DNA from: JBFXJF01 sp050175155
Lineage (GTDB): Bacteria; Bacillota; Bacilli; Tepidibacillales; Tepidibacillaceae
DNA: 64,000 nt
Reading direction: 5' to 3'
Assembly: GCA_050175155.1 (NCBI GenBank)
Contig: JBFXJF010000003.1
Span: 62,001-126,000, forward strand
The notes under the pieces are model-generated. The model was not told the origin of the DNA and searched no databases. It worked only from the letters and a program-made list of their open reading frames with translations. Positions within the stretch are counted from its first letter, which is position 1; each line of letters starts with the position of its first letter. Positions 8,529 through 18,787 of this stretch are shown in pieces. The translations under genes were made by a program, and so were the position numbers.

Positions 8529-9311
8529 ATGATTGAACTTGATTCTCTATATGCGTTTCTGTTAATCTTTGTAAGATTGACTGCGTTTTTTGTTTCAGCA
8601 CCTATTTTTTCTTCAAGAAGTATTTCAATATATTATAAAATAGGGTTTAATTTTTTTCTTGTTGTTATCTTATTCCCATTTATTACTATTGATACCCAAG
8701 GACTTACAGATAATAATGGATTATTTATTTTACTATTATTGCAAGAGACGATAATTGGTCTGGTTATAGGTTGGATTGCACAGATGATATTTACAAGCAT
8801 TCAAGTTGCCGGGTCGTTTATAGACATTCAAAACGGTCTAGGTATGGCTAACGTAACTGACGCACAAACAGGTAATCAAATTCCTTTATTGGGAAATTTC
8901 AAATATGCTATTGCTGTTTTACTATTTTTTTCACTTGATATTCATCATCTACTTATCGATAGTATAATTTCCAGCTATAATATTTTACCAATAGGTGATG
9001 ATTGGATAGTCCAACTTAATAGCGAGCCTGTTTTAATTTTTATATTAACGACTTTTTTAAAGATGTTTTTACTTGCTTTTAAAATTGCCGCTCCAATAGT
9101 TGTTACATTATTAATCTCTGATATAACACTAGGTATAATAGCAAGAACAGTTCCACAGTTAAACGTATTTGTAATTGGATTACCCTTAAAGGTTTTATTG
9201 AATTATATAATAATGTTTTTTATCGTTGCTGGTTTTATTTATATGTATAATGAGGTATTTAAAGAAATGCTGATAGCTATGAAAAATCTTATGAATTTAA
9301 TGGGGTTATAA
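8529..9311 (+). CDS. fliR: Flagellar export gate protein FliR
   Basis: Export-gate subunit, 260 residues, with about six membrane segments and the conserved stretch VAGSFIDIQNGLGMANVTDA followed by a gap and LGNFKYAIAVLLFF. It joins FliP and FliQ in the gate. One base separates its stop from the flhB start. Confidence 0.95.
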   Translation: MIELDSLYAFLLIFVRLTAFFVSAPIFSSRSISIYYKIGFNFFLVVILFPFITIDTQGLTDNNGLFILLLLQETIIGLVIGWIAQMIFTSIQVAGSFIDIQNGLGMANVTDAQTGNQIPLLGNFKYAIAVLLFFSLDIHHLLIDSIISSYNILPIGDDWIVQLNSEPVLIFILTTFLKMFLLAFKIAAPIVVTLLISDITLGIIARTVPQLNVFVIGLPLKVLLNYIIMFFIVAGFIYMYNEVFKEMLIAMKNLMNLMGL

Positions 9312-9312
9312 A

Positions 9313-10398
9313 ATGGCTAAATTACAGATGAACTTACAATATTTTGCTGGTGAAAAAACAGAGAAAGCAACTTCTAAGAAAAAGAAAGAGTCTAGGGATA
9401 AAGGACAAGTAGCTAAAACAAATGAATTACCATCGGGATTAATATTTTTGCTAGTGTTTTTATCGTTTTTCATCTTAGGTCCCTTTTTAGCTGGCAGGAT
9501 AATTTCATTATATAAGAAAATTTTAAATGAGTATATTTTATGGGATATTACAGTTGAAAGTATAAGACCGTTATTCATCGAAATAATTTATGATATAACA
9601 TGGATAATGATACCGATTTTTATTATTGTTTTAGTAGGTGCTTTAGTAGGAAATTTAATCCAGGTTGGTTTTCTTTTTACTGGTGAACCATTAAAGTTTA
9701 ATTTAGAGAAAATTAATCCTATAGCTGGAGCAAAAAAAATATTTTCTACACGTGCACTAGTAGAGTTGACAAAATCAATATTAAAAATAGTTATTATTTC
9801 CTATCTAGTAATTTCTATCTTGGTTGATGAAAGGAAAACATTATTTTCTTTATACTATTTTGACATCTATCAAATATTAACTTATATTGGTAAATTGGTA
9901 GTGGAGTTAGGATTAAAGTGTTCGATTTTATTAATTATTTTGGCATTTTTCGATTATCTTTATCAAAAGTACGATCACGAAAAGAAACTTCGCATGTCAA
10001 AACAGGACATTAAAGATGAATACAAAAAATCAGATGGTGATCCACTTATTAAAGGTAAAATTAAGCAAAAACAAAGACAAATGGCGATGAGTAGAATGAT
10101 GCAATCTATCCCAGATGCTGATGTTATTATAACTAATCCTTCGCATTTTGCAGTAGCAATTACTTATAAACCAGATGAGATGAGTGCACCTAAAGTAGTT
10201 GCAAAAGGGATGGATAACATTGCTATTAAGATAAAAGAGATTGCCTTAAAGAACGATATCTCAACTGTTGAGAACATTTGGCTAGCAAGAAGTTTGTATC
10301 ATCAAGTTGAAATAGGTGATTCAGTTCCATCTGACTTATATCATGCCGTTGCTGAGACTTTAGCTTATGTGTATAAAATAAAGGGATTAATTAAATAA
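9313..10398 (+). CDS. flhB: Flagellar export switch protein FlhB
   Basis: Membrane protein of 361 residues that controls the change from hook to filament substrates. It has the N-terminal motif LQYFAGEKTEKATSKKKKES, four membrane segments (to about residue 215) and a cytosolic autocleavage domain. The cleavage site, normally NPTH, reads NPSH at residues 275-278 (DVIITNPSHFAVAI). Cleavage uses the Asn, which is kept, so activity is expected. Family length is normal. Confidence 0.95.
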   Translation: MAKLQMNLQYFAGEKTEKATSKKKKESRDKGQVAKTNELPSGLIFLLVFLSFFILGPFLAGRIISLYKKILNEYILWDITVESIRPLFIEIIYDITWIMIPIFIIVLVGALVGNLIQVGFLFTGEPLKFNLEKINPIAGAKKIFSTRALVELTKSILKIVIISYLVISILVDERKTLFSLYYFDIYQILTYIGKLVVELGLKCSILLIILAFFDYLYQKYDHEKKLRMSKQDIKDEYKKSDGDPLIKGKIKQKQRQMAMSRMMQSIPDADVIITNPSHFAVAITYKPDEMSAPKVVAKGMDNIAIKIKEIALKNDISTVENIWLARSLYHQVEIGDSVPSDLYHAVAETLAYVYKIKGLIK

Positions 10399-10424
10399 AG
10401 TTATTAATTAAGGGTGAAAAAAAG

Positions 10425-12467
10425 GTGAGTCTAAACTATTTAAAGCAAATTACAATTCCAGTATTTATAGTACTTATATTATTGATGATGGTATTACCAC
10501 TTGGCACATCATTTTTAAGCTTCTTATTAATAATAAACATTTCTTTGGCCCTAATTATTATATTAGTTTCGATGTTCATTAAAGATCCTTTGCAATTCTC
10601 TATATTTCCTTCCCTTTTATTAATAACGACTTTATTTCGCCTAGCATTAAATGTATCTACTACAAGGTCGATATTATCTAAGGGAGATGCAGGAGACGTA
10701 GTTGACACCTTTGGTAATTTTGTTGCAGCTGGGAATGTAGTAGTAGGTTTTGTTGTTTTTATTATTTTAGTTGTTATTAATTTTATAGTTATAACTAAAG
10801 GTTCAGAACGTGTGGCAGAAGTAGCAGCTCGCTTTACTCTTGATGCGATGCCAGGTAAACAGATGAGTATTGATGCCGATTTGAATGCGGGCATGATTAC
10901 TGAGCATGAGGCAAGAGAGAGAAGAAAAAATATTGAAAGACAAGCAGATTTTTATGGGGCAATGGATGGTGCAACTAAATTCGTTAAGGGCGATGCAATC
11001 GCAGGAATTATTATTACATTAATTAATATACTCGGTGGTCTTATTATTGGTGTACTTAGCTTTGGGCTAACAATTGGTGAATCTGCGGAAAAATTTACTA
11101 TTTTATCTATCGGGGATGGATTAGTTAGTCAAATCCCTGCTCTTTTAATATCAACTGCAACTGCGATGATAGTTACACGTGCTGCTTCTGAAGGTAATTT
11201 AAGTGAAGATATTACTGCTCAATTATTTGCTTATCCTAAATTATTATATATCGTTGCAATGACTATTGCTTTTCTAGGATTTTTTACACCTATTAAGATT
11301 ATAACAACTCTTCCGATTGCAATATTATTAAGTATTGCTGCTTATATAATGCATAATAACCTCACAAACAAAGAAGACTCGGCCAAAAAAGCCGATGAGG
11401 AACAACAGGTTGAAAAAATTCGAAGTCCGGAAAACGTGGTCCAATTGTTACACGTGGATGCTATAGAGTTTGAATTTGGTTACGGACTAATCCCAATAGC
11501 AGATGTAAATCGTGGTGGTGATTTACTTGACAGGGTAATTATGATTAGAAAACAGATAGCTCTAGAATTAGGATTAATGGTTCCTGTTATAAGAATAAGG
11601 GATAACATACAACTAAAACCAAATCAATATATAGTTAAAATAAAGGGTAATAAAGTAGCAGAAGGTGAGGTTTTCCTAGATCACTATCTAGCTATGAGTT
11701 CAGGTGTAGAGGATAAAACTATTACTGGAATAGAAACGGTAGAGCCTGCTTTTGGATTAGCTGCTTTATGGGTAAATGAACAGAATAAAGAAAAAGCTGA
11801 AATGGCAAGATATACCGTTGTAGATGCACCATCTGTTATTGCAACACATTTAACTGAAATTATCAAAAGACATGCATATGAATTATTAGGAAGACAAGAA
11901 GTTAAGAATTTGGTCGATCATATAAAAGAATCTCAACCAGCATTGATTGAGGAGCTTGTTCCAAAATTATTAACTCTTGGTGAATTACAAAAGGTTTTAG
12001 CTAGTCTTTTAAAAGAAAGAATATCTATTCGTAATTTAGTTACTATTTTTGAAACGTTAGCTGATCAGGCTCCTTACACTAAAGATACAATGGTTCTAAC
12101 TGAATATGTAAGACGTTCAATTTCAAGACAAATTACATTGCAATATACAGAATCTAATAAGTCGATTAAAGTAATAACAATTGGACCGGCATTAGAAAAA
12201 AGAATTGCTGAAGGGGTTCAGCATACAGATCAAGGAAGTTATCTTGCAATTGATCCTACTTCAACTCAAATTATTTATAATAAATTAAATGAACAAGTGA
12301 ACAGAATATTACAAATGGGTCAACAACCGATTATACTTACATCTCCAATAATTAGAGTGTACTTTAGACAATTTATTGAGAGATTAATGCCAGATATTCC
12401 AGTTTTATCTTACAATGAATTAGAACCATATATTGAAGTACAAAGTGTAGGGGTGGTGAATTTATAA
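10425..12467 (+). CDS. flhA: Flagellar export protein FlhA
   Basis: The largest export-gate membrane protein, 680 residues: about eight membrane segments in the first 310 residues, including the FHIPEP region seen as ARFTLDAMPGKQMSIDADLN, then a cytosolic substrate/chaperone docking domain (about 330-680). It starts with GTG; aagggtg lies upstream. Its stop shares one base with the flhF start codon (TAATG). Confidence 0.96.
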   Translation: MSLNYLKQITIPVFIVLILLMMVLPLGTSFLSFLLIINISLALIIILVSMFIKDPLQFSIFPSLLLITTLFRLALNVSTTRSILSKGDAGDVVDTFGNFVAAGNVVVGFVVFIILVVINFIVITKGSERVAEVAARFTLDAMPGKQMSIDADLNAGMITEHEARERRKNIERQADFYGAMDGATKFVKGDAIAGIIITLINILGGLIIGVLSFGLTIGESAEKFTILSIGDGLVSQIPALLISTATAMIVTRAASEGNLSEDITAQLFAYPKLLYIVAMTIAFLGFFTPIKIITTLPIAILLSIAAYIMHNNLTNKEDSAKKADEEQQVEKIRSPENVVQLLHVDAIEFEFGYGLIPIADVNRGGDLLDRVIMIRKQIALELGLMVPVIRIRDNIQLKPNQYIVKIKGNKVAEGEVFLDHYLAMSSGVEDKTITGIETVEPAFGLAALWVNEQNKEKAEMARYTVVDAPSVIATHLTEIIKRHAYELLGRQEVKNLVDHIKESQPALIEELVPKLLTLGELQKVLASLLKERISIRNLVTIFETLADQAPYTKDTMVLTEYVRRSISRQITLQYTESNKSIKVITIGPALEKRIAEGVQHTDQGSYLAIDPTSTQIIYNKLNEQVNRILQMGQQPIILTSPIIRVYFRQFIERLMPDIPVLSYNELEPYIEVQSVGVVNL

Positions 12468-13738
12468 TGAAGGTTAAAAAATATATAGTAGACTCCTTAC
12501 CACAAGCATTAAATGAAATTAAAAAGGATTTGGGAAATGATGCAATAATTATTCAAACAAAAAAAATAAAAGTAGGTGGATTTTTAAAATTATTTCGAAA
12601 AGATAAAATCGAAGTAATTGCAGCTGTTGATCAAAGAAAAATTGAACCTATTAAGCAAAAAATTAATACACAATACTCGGCTGCTAATTACATCTCAAAT
12701 AATAATGATGTGCAATATAAAAGCTATAATTATGGTCAGGGTAACAATACTACGGTTCCATTTGTTGAAAAGAAAACAATCCCAAATGTTAACCAGGTGG
12801 AATATACTCAAAATAACATTGTTAACAGTAAGGAAGATTTTATAAATAACAATGTTTCTGAATCTTTAAAGTCAGAGGTAAGTGAACTGAAAAATCTAAT
12901 ATTAAAAATGGTTATGAACCAAAACAATGAGAATAACCAAAGCGGTTACTCAAAGGAAATTAAAGACGTATACGAGATATTAATAAAGCAAGGTGTTAAA
13001 GAGAAGATAGCTACTAAAATAATTGAAAATGTTGTTGAATCAGCAGGGGATAACATTGATAGTATTGATATAATTCAAGCAGTAAAAAAATATATTACGG
13101 ATGTCTTTAAGGAAACAAATAAAAATGAATTTGAAATCGAAAATGATACAAGAATAGTACATTTTGTAGGACCAACGGGAGTGGGCAAAACAACAACGAT
13201 TGCAAAGTTAGCTGCAGAGAAAGTATTGAAGCAAAACAAAAAAATAGCTTTTATTACTGCAGATACTTATCGAATAGGTGCAGTAGATCAGTTAAGAATC
13301 TACGCAGAGATATTTAATTCGCCAGTTGAAGTAGTATTTTCTCCTCAAGATACGCAAAAAGCAATAGAAAAATTAAAAAATTACGGATTAATATTCATGG
13401 ATACAGCTGGAAGAAATTATAAAGATGATATGTATATTTCGGAGTTAATTAATTTTTTATCAAAAAACGTTAAAAGTGAGACTTATCTAGTTCTTAGTCT
13501 AACTCATAAATTTGAAGATTTAGTTACGATATTAGAACAATTTAAAAAAGTTAAAATTGAAAAGTTATTATTTACAAAAATAGACGAAACATTAACTTAT
13601 GGTAGTATTATTAATATTATTTTTTCATATCCATATCAATTTTCTTATATAACTTTTGGACAGAACGTGCCAGATGATATAGAAAAATTTAATATAGAGA
13701 AAATTTTAAATCTTATACTAGGAGGTACGGAAAAATAA
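12467..13738 (+). CDS. flhF: Flagellar placement GTPase FlhF
   Basis: SRP-family GTPase that works with FlhG to set flagellar number and position. The 423-residue protein has an N-terminal basic B domain starting MKVKKYIVDSLPQALNEIKK, an Asn/Gln-rich linker, then the NG domains: P-loop GPTGVGKTTTIAKLAAEK near residue 235, DTYRIGAVDQLRIYAE, DTAGRNY and TKIDET. It is coupled to flhA in front and flhG behind by one-base overlaps. Confidence 0.95.
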   Translation: MKVKKYIVDSLPQALNEIKKDLGNDAIIIQTKKIKVGGFLKLFRKDKIEVIAAVDQRKIEPIKQKINTQYSAANYISNNNDVQYKSYNYGQGNNTTVPFVEKKTIPNVNQVEYTQNNIVNSKEDFINNNVSESLKSEVSELKNLILKMVMNQNNENNQSGYSKEIKDVYEILIKQGVKEKIATKIIENVVESAGDNIDSIDIIQAVKKYITDVFKETNKNEFEIENDTRIVHFVGPTGVGKTTTIAKLAAEKVLKQNKKIAFITADTYRIGAVDQLRIYAEIFNSPVEVVFSPQDTQKAIEKLKNYGLIFMDTAGRNYKDDMYISELINFLSKNVKSETYLVLSLTHKFEDLVTILEQFKKVKIEKLLFTKIDETLTYGSIINIIFSYPYQFSYITFGQNVPDDIEKFNIEKILNLILGGTEK

Positions 13739-14604
13739 TGATAGTTGACCAAGCCTCTGGTTTAAGAAAAAAGATGTCAGATATAGTAGATTCCGATTCC
13801 TCTACCAAAATTATAACTGTTACAAGCGGCAAGGGGGGAGTAGGTAAATCAAATATAACTTTAAATTTTGCATTAGCTTTACTTGATAAAGGATATAATG
13901 TTGCTGTACTGGATGGAGATATTGGATTTTCTAATATTGATATATTAATGGGAATAGTACCTAAATATACATTACTAGATTTATTAGAAAAACATTTAGA
14001 AATATGGGATATCCTAGAAGAAGGAACTAATGGATTACAATTTATAGCGGGGGGATCAGATTTAGAAAATCTTTTTAACTATACTAGAAATAGTTTCCCT
14101 TATTTGATTGATCAGCTTTCATTGCTTAATGGAAAGATTGATATTCTTTTAATCGATACAGGAGCGGGAATTAATCAGGAATCTCTAAGATTATTACTTG
14201 CCTCTGACGAAGTATTTATTGTAACTACTCCAGAGCCTACATCTGTAACTGATTCCTATGCAATGATTAAATTATTAAAAACAAGAAAGAAAGATATTAA
14301 ATTAAGTTTAATAATTAATCAAATAGGAGACGAGGATGAAGGTTCTCGTACAGCAAGCAAGTTAAAATTAGTTACCGAAAGATTTCTAGATTCGGATATT
14401 AACTTACTAGGATATATATATAAAGACGAGATTGTATCAAAATCAGTTAAGAAACAGATACCTTTTTATATAAATTTTCCTAATAGTAAACCTACTAAAA
14501 ATATAAAACTATTAGTTGATAGATTTATTAATAATTCTCAAGCTACTTCTAAATCAAATGGGGTTAGAGGTTTTCTAGAAAAACTAACAAAGAATGTATT
14601 TTAA
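13738..14604 (+). CDS. flhG: MinD-like ATPase FlhG (YlxH)
   Basis: Deviant Walker-type ATPase of the MinD/ParA family that regulates FlhF and delivers switch components to nascent basal bodies. The 288-residue protein has TVTSGKGGVGKSNITLNFAL near residues 27-46, DGDIGFSNIDILMG and DTGAGI. An N-terminal segment rich in polar residues (DQASGLRKKM) matches the FlhF-activating DQAxxLR motif of FlhG. It sits directly after flhF. Confidence 0.94.
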   Translation: MIVDQASGLRKKMSDIVDSDSSTKIITVTSGKGGVGKSNITLNFALALLDKGYNVAVLDGDIGFSNIDILMGIVPKYTLLDLLEKHLEIWDILEEGTNGLQFIAGGSDLENLFNYTRNSFPYLIDQLSLLNGKIDILLIDTGAGINQESLRLLLASDEVFIVTTPEPTSVTDSYAMIKLLKTRKKDIKLSLIINQIGDEDEGSRTASKLKLVTERFLDSDINLLGYIYKDEIVSKSVKKQIPFYINFPNSKPTKNIKLLVDRFINNSQATSKSNGVRGFLEKLTKNVF

Positions 14605-14617
14605 AAGGGGTGATAAT

Positions 14618-15685
14618 ATGAAAAAAATTCGTGTACTAGTTGTAGATGATTCGATTTTTATGATAAATTTAATTACCGATATTTTAAAAGATAGTGGTGT
14701 TATAGAAATAATTGGTACGGCTAGTGATGGGAAAGAGGCTGTTGAAAAAGCAAAATCTTTATCGCCCGACGTAATGACAATGGATATTGAAATGCCTAAA
14801 AAAAATGGACTTGATGCACTTAAAGAAATAATGCAAGTAAATCCGTTACCAATAATTATGTTGAGTTTTTTAACAGAACGTGGTGCTGATGTAACAATTC
14901 AAGCTTTACAATATGGGGCTTTTGATTTTGTTACAAAACCTTCAAATATTAAATCTGAAAATATAATAGAAATTAAGAATGATATAATTGATAAAGTATT
15001 ACTTGCTTACAGTCAAAGAGAAAAATGGATTACACAGTGGAACAAAATAGGAAAAATTGTTGAGAAAAAGAATTATTACTTTGATAATAAAAGCGATAGT
15101 ATTGAAGGAATAGTTGCAATTGGTATCTCAACAGGTGGACCAAAGGCACTCCAAGAAGTAATCCCAGGTATACCAAAACATTTTCCATACAGCATATTGA
15201 TTGTTCAGCATATGCCTGCAGGCTTTACAAACTCTTTAGCTAATCGTTTAGATTCCATATCTCAAATACGAGTAGTAGAGGCAAAGGATGGACAAGAATT
15301 AGAAAAAGGTACCGCATATTTAGCGCCAGGAAATTTTCATATGACAGTAGTTAAAAATAGTATAAAATATCAAATTAAGTTAGATCAGAATGAGCATGTA
15401 GGTGGTCTTCGTCCCTCAGTAGACGTTCTATATAAATCATTAAAAGATATTAAACTTGATAAAATATTTGTTGTTATGACTGGTATGGGGAGTGATGGAA
15501 CAAAGGGCTTACTTGAAGCAAAGAATGAAAAGAAAGATTTAGTAATAGCTGAAGATGAAAAATCATGCATAGTATTTGGAATGCCAAAATCAGCAATTCA
15601 AAGTGGCTTGGTTGATGAAATTATTCTATTAAATGAGATTTCAGATTTTATAGTTAATAATGTTAAAAAGAAAAGGGGGTGCTAG
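14618..15685 (+). CDS. cheB: Chemotaxis methylesterase/deamidase CheB
   Basis: Response regulator that removes methyl groups from chemoreceptors. It has an N-terminal receiver (D10, D11, phosphoacceptor D56 in MTMDIEMPKKNG) and a C-terminal methylesterase with catalytic Ser in GISTGGPKALQE (about residue 170), His in VQHMPAGFT and Asp in MTGMGSDGTKG. The ATG at 14618 is chosen because aaggggtgat (14604-14613) fits it; an in-frame ATG at 14594 lies inside flhG. No cheR is present in the window. Confidence 0.95.
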   Translation: MKKIRVLVVDDSIFMINLITDILKDSGVIEIIGTASDGKEAVEKAKSLSPDVMTMDIEMPKKNGLDALKEIMQVNPLPIIMLSFLTERGADVTIQALQYGAFDFVTKPSNIKSENIIEIKNDIIDKVLLAYSQREKWITQWNKIGKIVEKKNYYFDNKSDSIEGIVAIGISTGGPKALQEVIPGIPKHFPYSILIVQHMPAGFTNSLANRLDSISQIRVVEAKDGQELEKGTAYLAPGNFHMTVVKNSIKYQIKLDQNEHVGGLRPSVDVLYKSLKDIKLDKIFVVMTGMGSDGTKGLLEAKNEKKDLVIAEDEKSCIVFGMPKSAIQSGLVDEIILLNEISDFIVNNVKKKRGC

Positions 15686-15687
15686 TG

Positions 15688-17670
15688 ATGGATATGAATC
15701 AATACATGAATATATTTATTGACGAAGCTAAAGAACATCTAATTAAACTTAACGAGTGGTTATTAAAGTTAGAAAATGAACCCAATAATAATGATATAAT
15801 TAATGAGATATTTCGATCAGCTCATACATTAAAGGGTTCTGCCGCAACAATGGGATTTGAAAAGATGGCGACACTAACGCATGAAATGGAAAATTTATTA
15901 GATTTAGTTAGAAATAGAAAAATTACTGTAAATGTGCATATTATAGATTTAATGTTTAAATGTCTAGATGTGTTGGATAGAACAGTTAATTCTATTAGCA
16001 CTGAAGGAAATGATAATGTAGATTCCCATGATATTCTTCTTAAGGTAAAAGAAATAACTAATAGTACTATGCCAATAATAACCAAATCCTTTGAAAAAAT
16101 AAAATCGGATGAATTACTAGTTTATGATCAATATGAAACAACATTGCTTGAGCAGTCGATAGAAAATGGTTATTTTGTAAATAAGATTACAGTTACTATT
16201 CATGAAGAAACTGCATTAAAATCTGTTAGGGCATTCATGGTATTAAATGAAGTAGAAAAATTTGGTGATGTAGTTAAAATAAAACCATCAATAGAAGATT
16301 TAGAAAACGGGAATTTTGATAATGTTTTTACTTTAATTCTCATTTCAAGAGAAGATAAAGAAGTTATAAAAAAGGCTATATCAAACATATCCGAGATTAC
16401 ATCGGTAAATATTACCTTACTTTTTAGAAATGATATTGCTGCTACTAATAGTAAAGAAGAAAATATTCTAGATGAAGTCAATAATTTAGATATTGTATCT
16501 ACTAATTCGAAAAAGTTTGTTAATAAAATGGTTAGAGTTGATATAACTAGATTAGATGAATTAATGAATTTATTTAGTGAATTAATCATTGATCGTGGTC
16601 AGTTAGAAAAATTAGGCGGAGATATTAGGAATAGCGAACTTACCAATATTATAAAACATATTAATCGAATAACTACTGATTTACAAAATAATATTTTAAA
16701 TTTAAGAATGGTTCCAGTAGAACAGGTATTTAATCGTTTTCCAAGGATGGTAAGAGATTTATCCAAGGATTTAAATAAAAAAGTTGAATTAAATATTATT
16801 GGTTCTGAAACTGAGCTTGATAGGACTGTTATTGATGAAATAGGTGATCCACTAGTACATTTAATACGTAATGCTATAGATCATGGATTGGAATCTACAG
16901 AAGATAGAATAAGAAATAATAAACCAGAAACTGGTACTATTACATTAAAGGCGTATCATAGTGGGAATTACATTCTTATTGAAATAAGTGATGATGGTAG
17001 AGGGATAGATATAGAAAAAACTTTAAAATTGGCAGTTGAAAGAAAGTTTTTAAATAATGATGATGTGGCGAATATATCTAAAGAGGGAGTTTACAATATT
17101 TTATTTAAACCAGGTTTTAGTACTGCAAAAAAAGTTACGGATGTTTCTGGGCGTGGAGTAGGTTTAGATGTTGTAAAAAACAAGATTGAGTCTTTAGGGG
17201 GCTTTATTTCAATTGAATCTGATTTAGGTAAAGGGACTGTATTTACTATTCAGTTACCATTAACTTTATCGATTATTTCTTCAATGTTAGTAAGTGTTCA
17301 AGGGGAAGAATATTCTATACCACTAAGTTCAATAGTTGAGACTGCTGTTTATAGCAAGAGCTTTATAAAATATGCACAAGGCCAAGAGGTAATCGATTTT
17401 AGAGGAACCATTGTTCCAATAATCTATCTTGATAAAATTTTCAAAATACCTAAAATTACTGAAGTTGATGGTGATGAAATTGCGGTTGTTCTTGTTAAGA
17501 AAAGGGACCAGATTGCTGGTTTGGTTGTAGATTCTTTCATCGGACAACAAGAGATTGTTTTAAAATCATTAGGTTCTTATTTGAAAAATATTTTCGCTAT
17601 ATCGGGTGCAACAATTTTGGGCGATGGTCAAGTAGCATTAATTATTGATACTAATGCCTTAATTAGATAG
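15688..17670 (+). CDS. cheA: Chemotaxis histidine kinase CheA
   Basis: Central chemotaxis kinase, 660 residues. Domains in order: P1 phosphotransfer with H46 in FRSAHTLKGSAATMGF; P2 (about 160-260) for CheY/CheB docking; P3 dimerisation (about 280-345); P4 ATPase with N box LIRNAIDHG, G1 ISDDGRGID and G2 SGRGVGLDVV; P5 CheW-like coupling domain (about 515-655). The ATG at 15688 is well spaced from aaagggggtg; upstream GTG codons overlap that site. Confidence 0.96.
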   Translation: MDMNQYMNIFIDEAKEHLIKLNEWLLKLENEPNNNDIINEIFRSAHTLKGSAATMGFEKMATLTHEMENLLDLVRNRKITVNVHIIDLMFKCLDVLDRTVNSISTEGNDNVDSHDILLKVKEITNSTMPIITKSFEKIKSDELLVYDQYETTLLEQSIENGYFVNKITVTIHEETALKSVRAFMVLNEVEKFGDVVKIKPSIEDLENGNFDNVFTLILISREDKEVIKKAISNISEITSVNITLLFRNDIAATNSKEENILDEVNNLDIVSTNSKKFVNKMVRVDITRLDELMNLFSELIIDRGQLEKLGGDIRNSELTNIIKHINRITTDLQNNILNLRMVPVEQVFNRFPRMVRDLSKDLNKKVELNIIGSETELDRTVIDEIGDPLVHLIRNAIDHGLESTEDRIRNNKPETGTITLKAYHSGNYILIEISDDGRGIDIEKTLKLAVERKFLNNDDVANISKEGVYNILFKPGFSTAKKVTDVSGRGVGLDVVKNKIESLGGFISIESDLGKGTVFTIQLPLTLSIISSMLVSVQGEEYSIPLSSIVETAVYSKSFIKYAQGQEVIDFRGTIVPIIYLDKIFKIPKITEVDGDEIAVVLVKKRDQIAGLVVDSFIGQQEIVLKSLGSYLKNIFAISGATILGDGQVALIIDTNALIR

Positions 17671-17681
17671 GGGATAACAAT

Positions 17682-18164
17682 ATGTTAAAAGGAAACGAAC
17701 GTATAATTGAAGAGATAAAGGTTATTAAATTCAAACTTAAAAATGAAGAATATGGTGTTGATGTAAAGCAGGTTAAATCAATAGAGCGTATGGAACATAT
17801 TACTAGAGTACCAAACACTCCTCCTTTTGTTAAAGGTGTTATAAATTTAAGAGGCGTTGTAATTCCAATCATTGATTTAAGGAAAAGACTTGGATTTGAA
17901 TTGAAAGATTATAATGAACAGACGAGAATTATAATTGTAAATGTAGAAGAGATGGAAGTAGGATTAATTGTTGATGCGGCTAATGACGTTTTAGATATAC
18001 CCTTAAGTTCAATTGCACCCCCACCGAAAGTAATAGGGGGGATTGATTCTGAATATTTAAGTGGGGTAGCAAAAATTAATGATAGTTTACTAGTATTATT
18101 AAATCTGAACAAGGTGTTAGATCCTAACGAAGTTAAAGAATTAGAGAAGTTTGGTATAGAATAA
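17682..18164 (+). CDS. cheW: Chemotaxis coupling protein CheW
   Basis: Adaptor that links receptors to CheA. The 160-residue protein is a single CheW domain with EYGVDVKQVKSIERM, FVKGVINLRGVVIPIIDLR and AANDVLDIP. It is placed after cheA, and its stop overlaps the cheC start (TAATG). Confidence 0.95.
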   Translation: MLKGNERIIEEIKVIKFKLKNEEYGVDVKQVKSIERMEHITRVPNTPPFVKGVINLRGVVIPIIDLRKRLGFELKDYNEQTRIIIVNVEEMEVGLIVDAANDVLDIPLSSIAPPPKVIGGIDSEYLSGVAKINDSLLVLLNLNKVLDPNEVKELEKFGIE

Positions 18165-18787
18165 TGAGTTTTGATATTAACAAAGTAAAAGATAGTCATC
18201 TGGATATTCTAAAAGAAATAGGAAACATTGGAGCGGGTCATGCAGCTACAGCTTTATCGAAAATTATTCAAAAGCCAATTGATATGAATGTACCAAGTGT
18301 AGATATGCTTAATTTTGGTGATTTAGAGAAACTATTTAGTGAAGAGGAAAGCGTAGTAGTTGGTATATTTCTTAGACTAGATGGAAGTATTAAAGCTAAT
18401 TTATTTTATATTATGCCTGTTATAACTGCTAAAGAATTACTGGGAAAATTTTTTAAAAATGGAGTAACAACAGGATTGGATTTTTCGGAAATTGAGATAT
18501 CAGCTCTACTCGAATTGGGAAACATTTTAGCTGGCTCATACATTACTTCTTTGGCTGATTTTACTAATTTAACAATGTATCCTTCTGTTCCATCAATGAC
18601 TATTGATTTAGCAAATGCAATACTTGGTTTTGGACTAATCCCAATTAGTCAGGTTAGTGATGTTGCAATTTTAATTAACACTAGATTTATTGAAGGAGAG
18701 AATTATTTAGAGGGACAACTTTTCTTAATTCCAGACCCAGATGCTTATGCAATATTATTCTCATCATTAGGAGCTCCACTTATATGA
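18164..18787 (+). CDS. cheC: CheY-P phosphatase CheC
   Basis: A 207-residue CheC phosphatase with two active-site motifs, DILKEIGN and SALLELGN, each followed by a Pro after 22 residues, so both sites look intact. In B. subtilis CheC binds CheD and CheY-P in an adaptation loop; the adjacent cheD (4-base overlap) supports the same here. It is distinct from the FliY phosphatase in the switch. Confidence 0.95.
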   Translation: MSFDINKVKDSHLDILKEIGNIGAGHAATALSKIIQKPIDMNVPSVDMLNFGDLEKLFSEEESVVVGIFLRLDGSIKANLFYIMPVITAKELLGKFFKNGVTTGLDFSEIEISALLELGNILAGSYITSLADFTNLTMYPSVPSMTIDLANAILGFGLIPISQVSDVAILINTRFIEGENYLEGQLFLIPDPDAYAILFSSLGAPLI

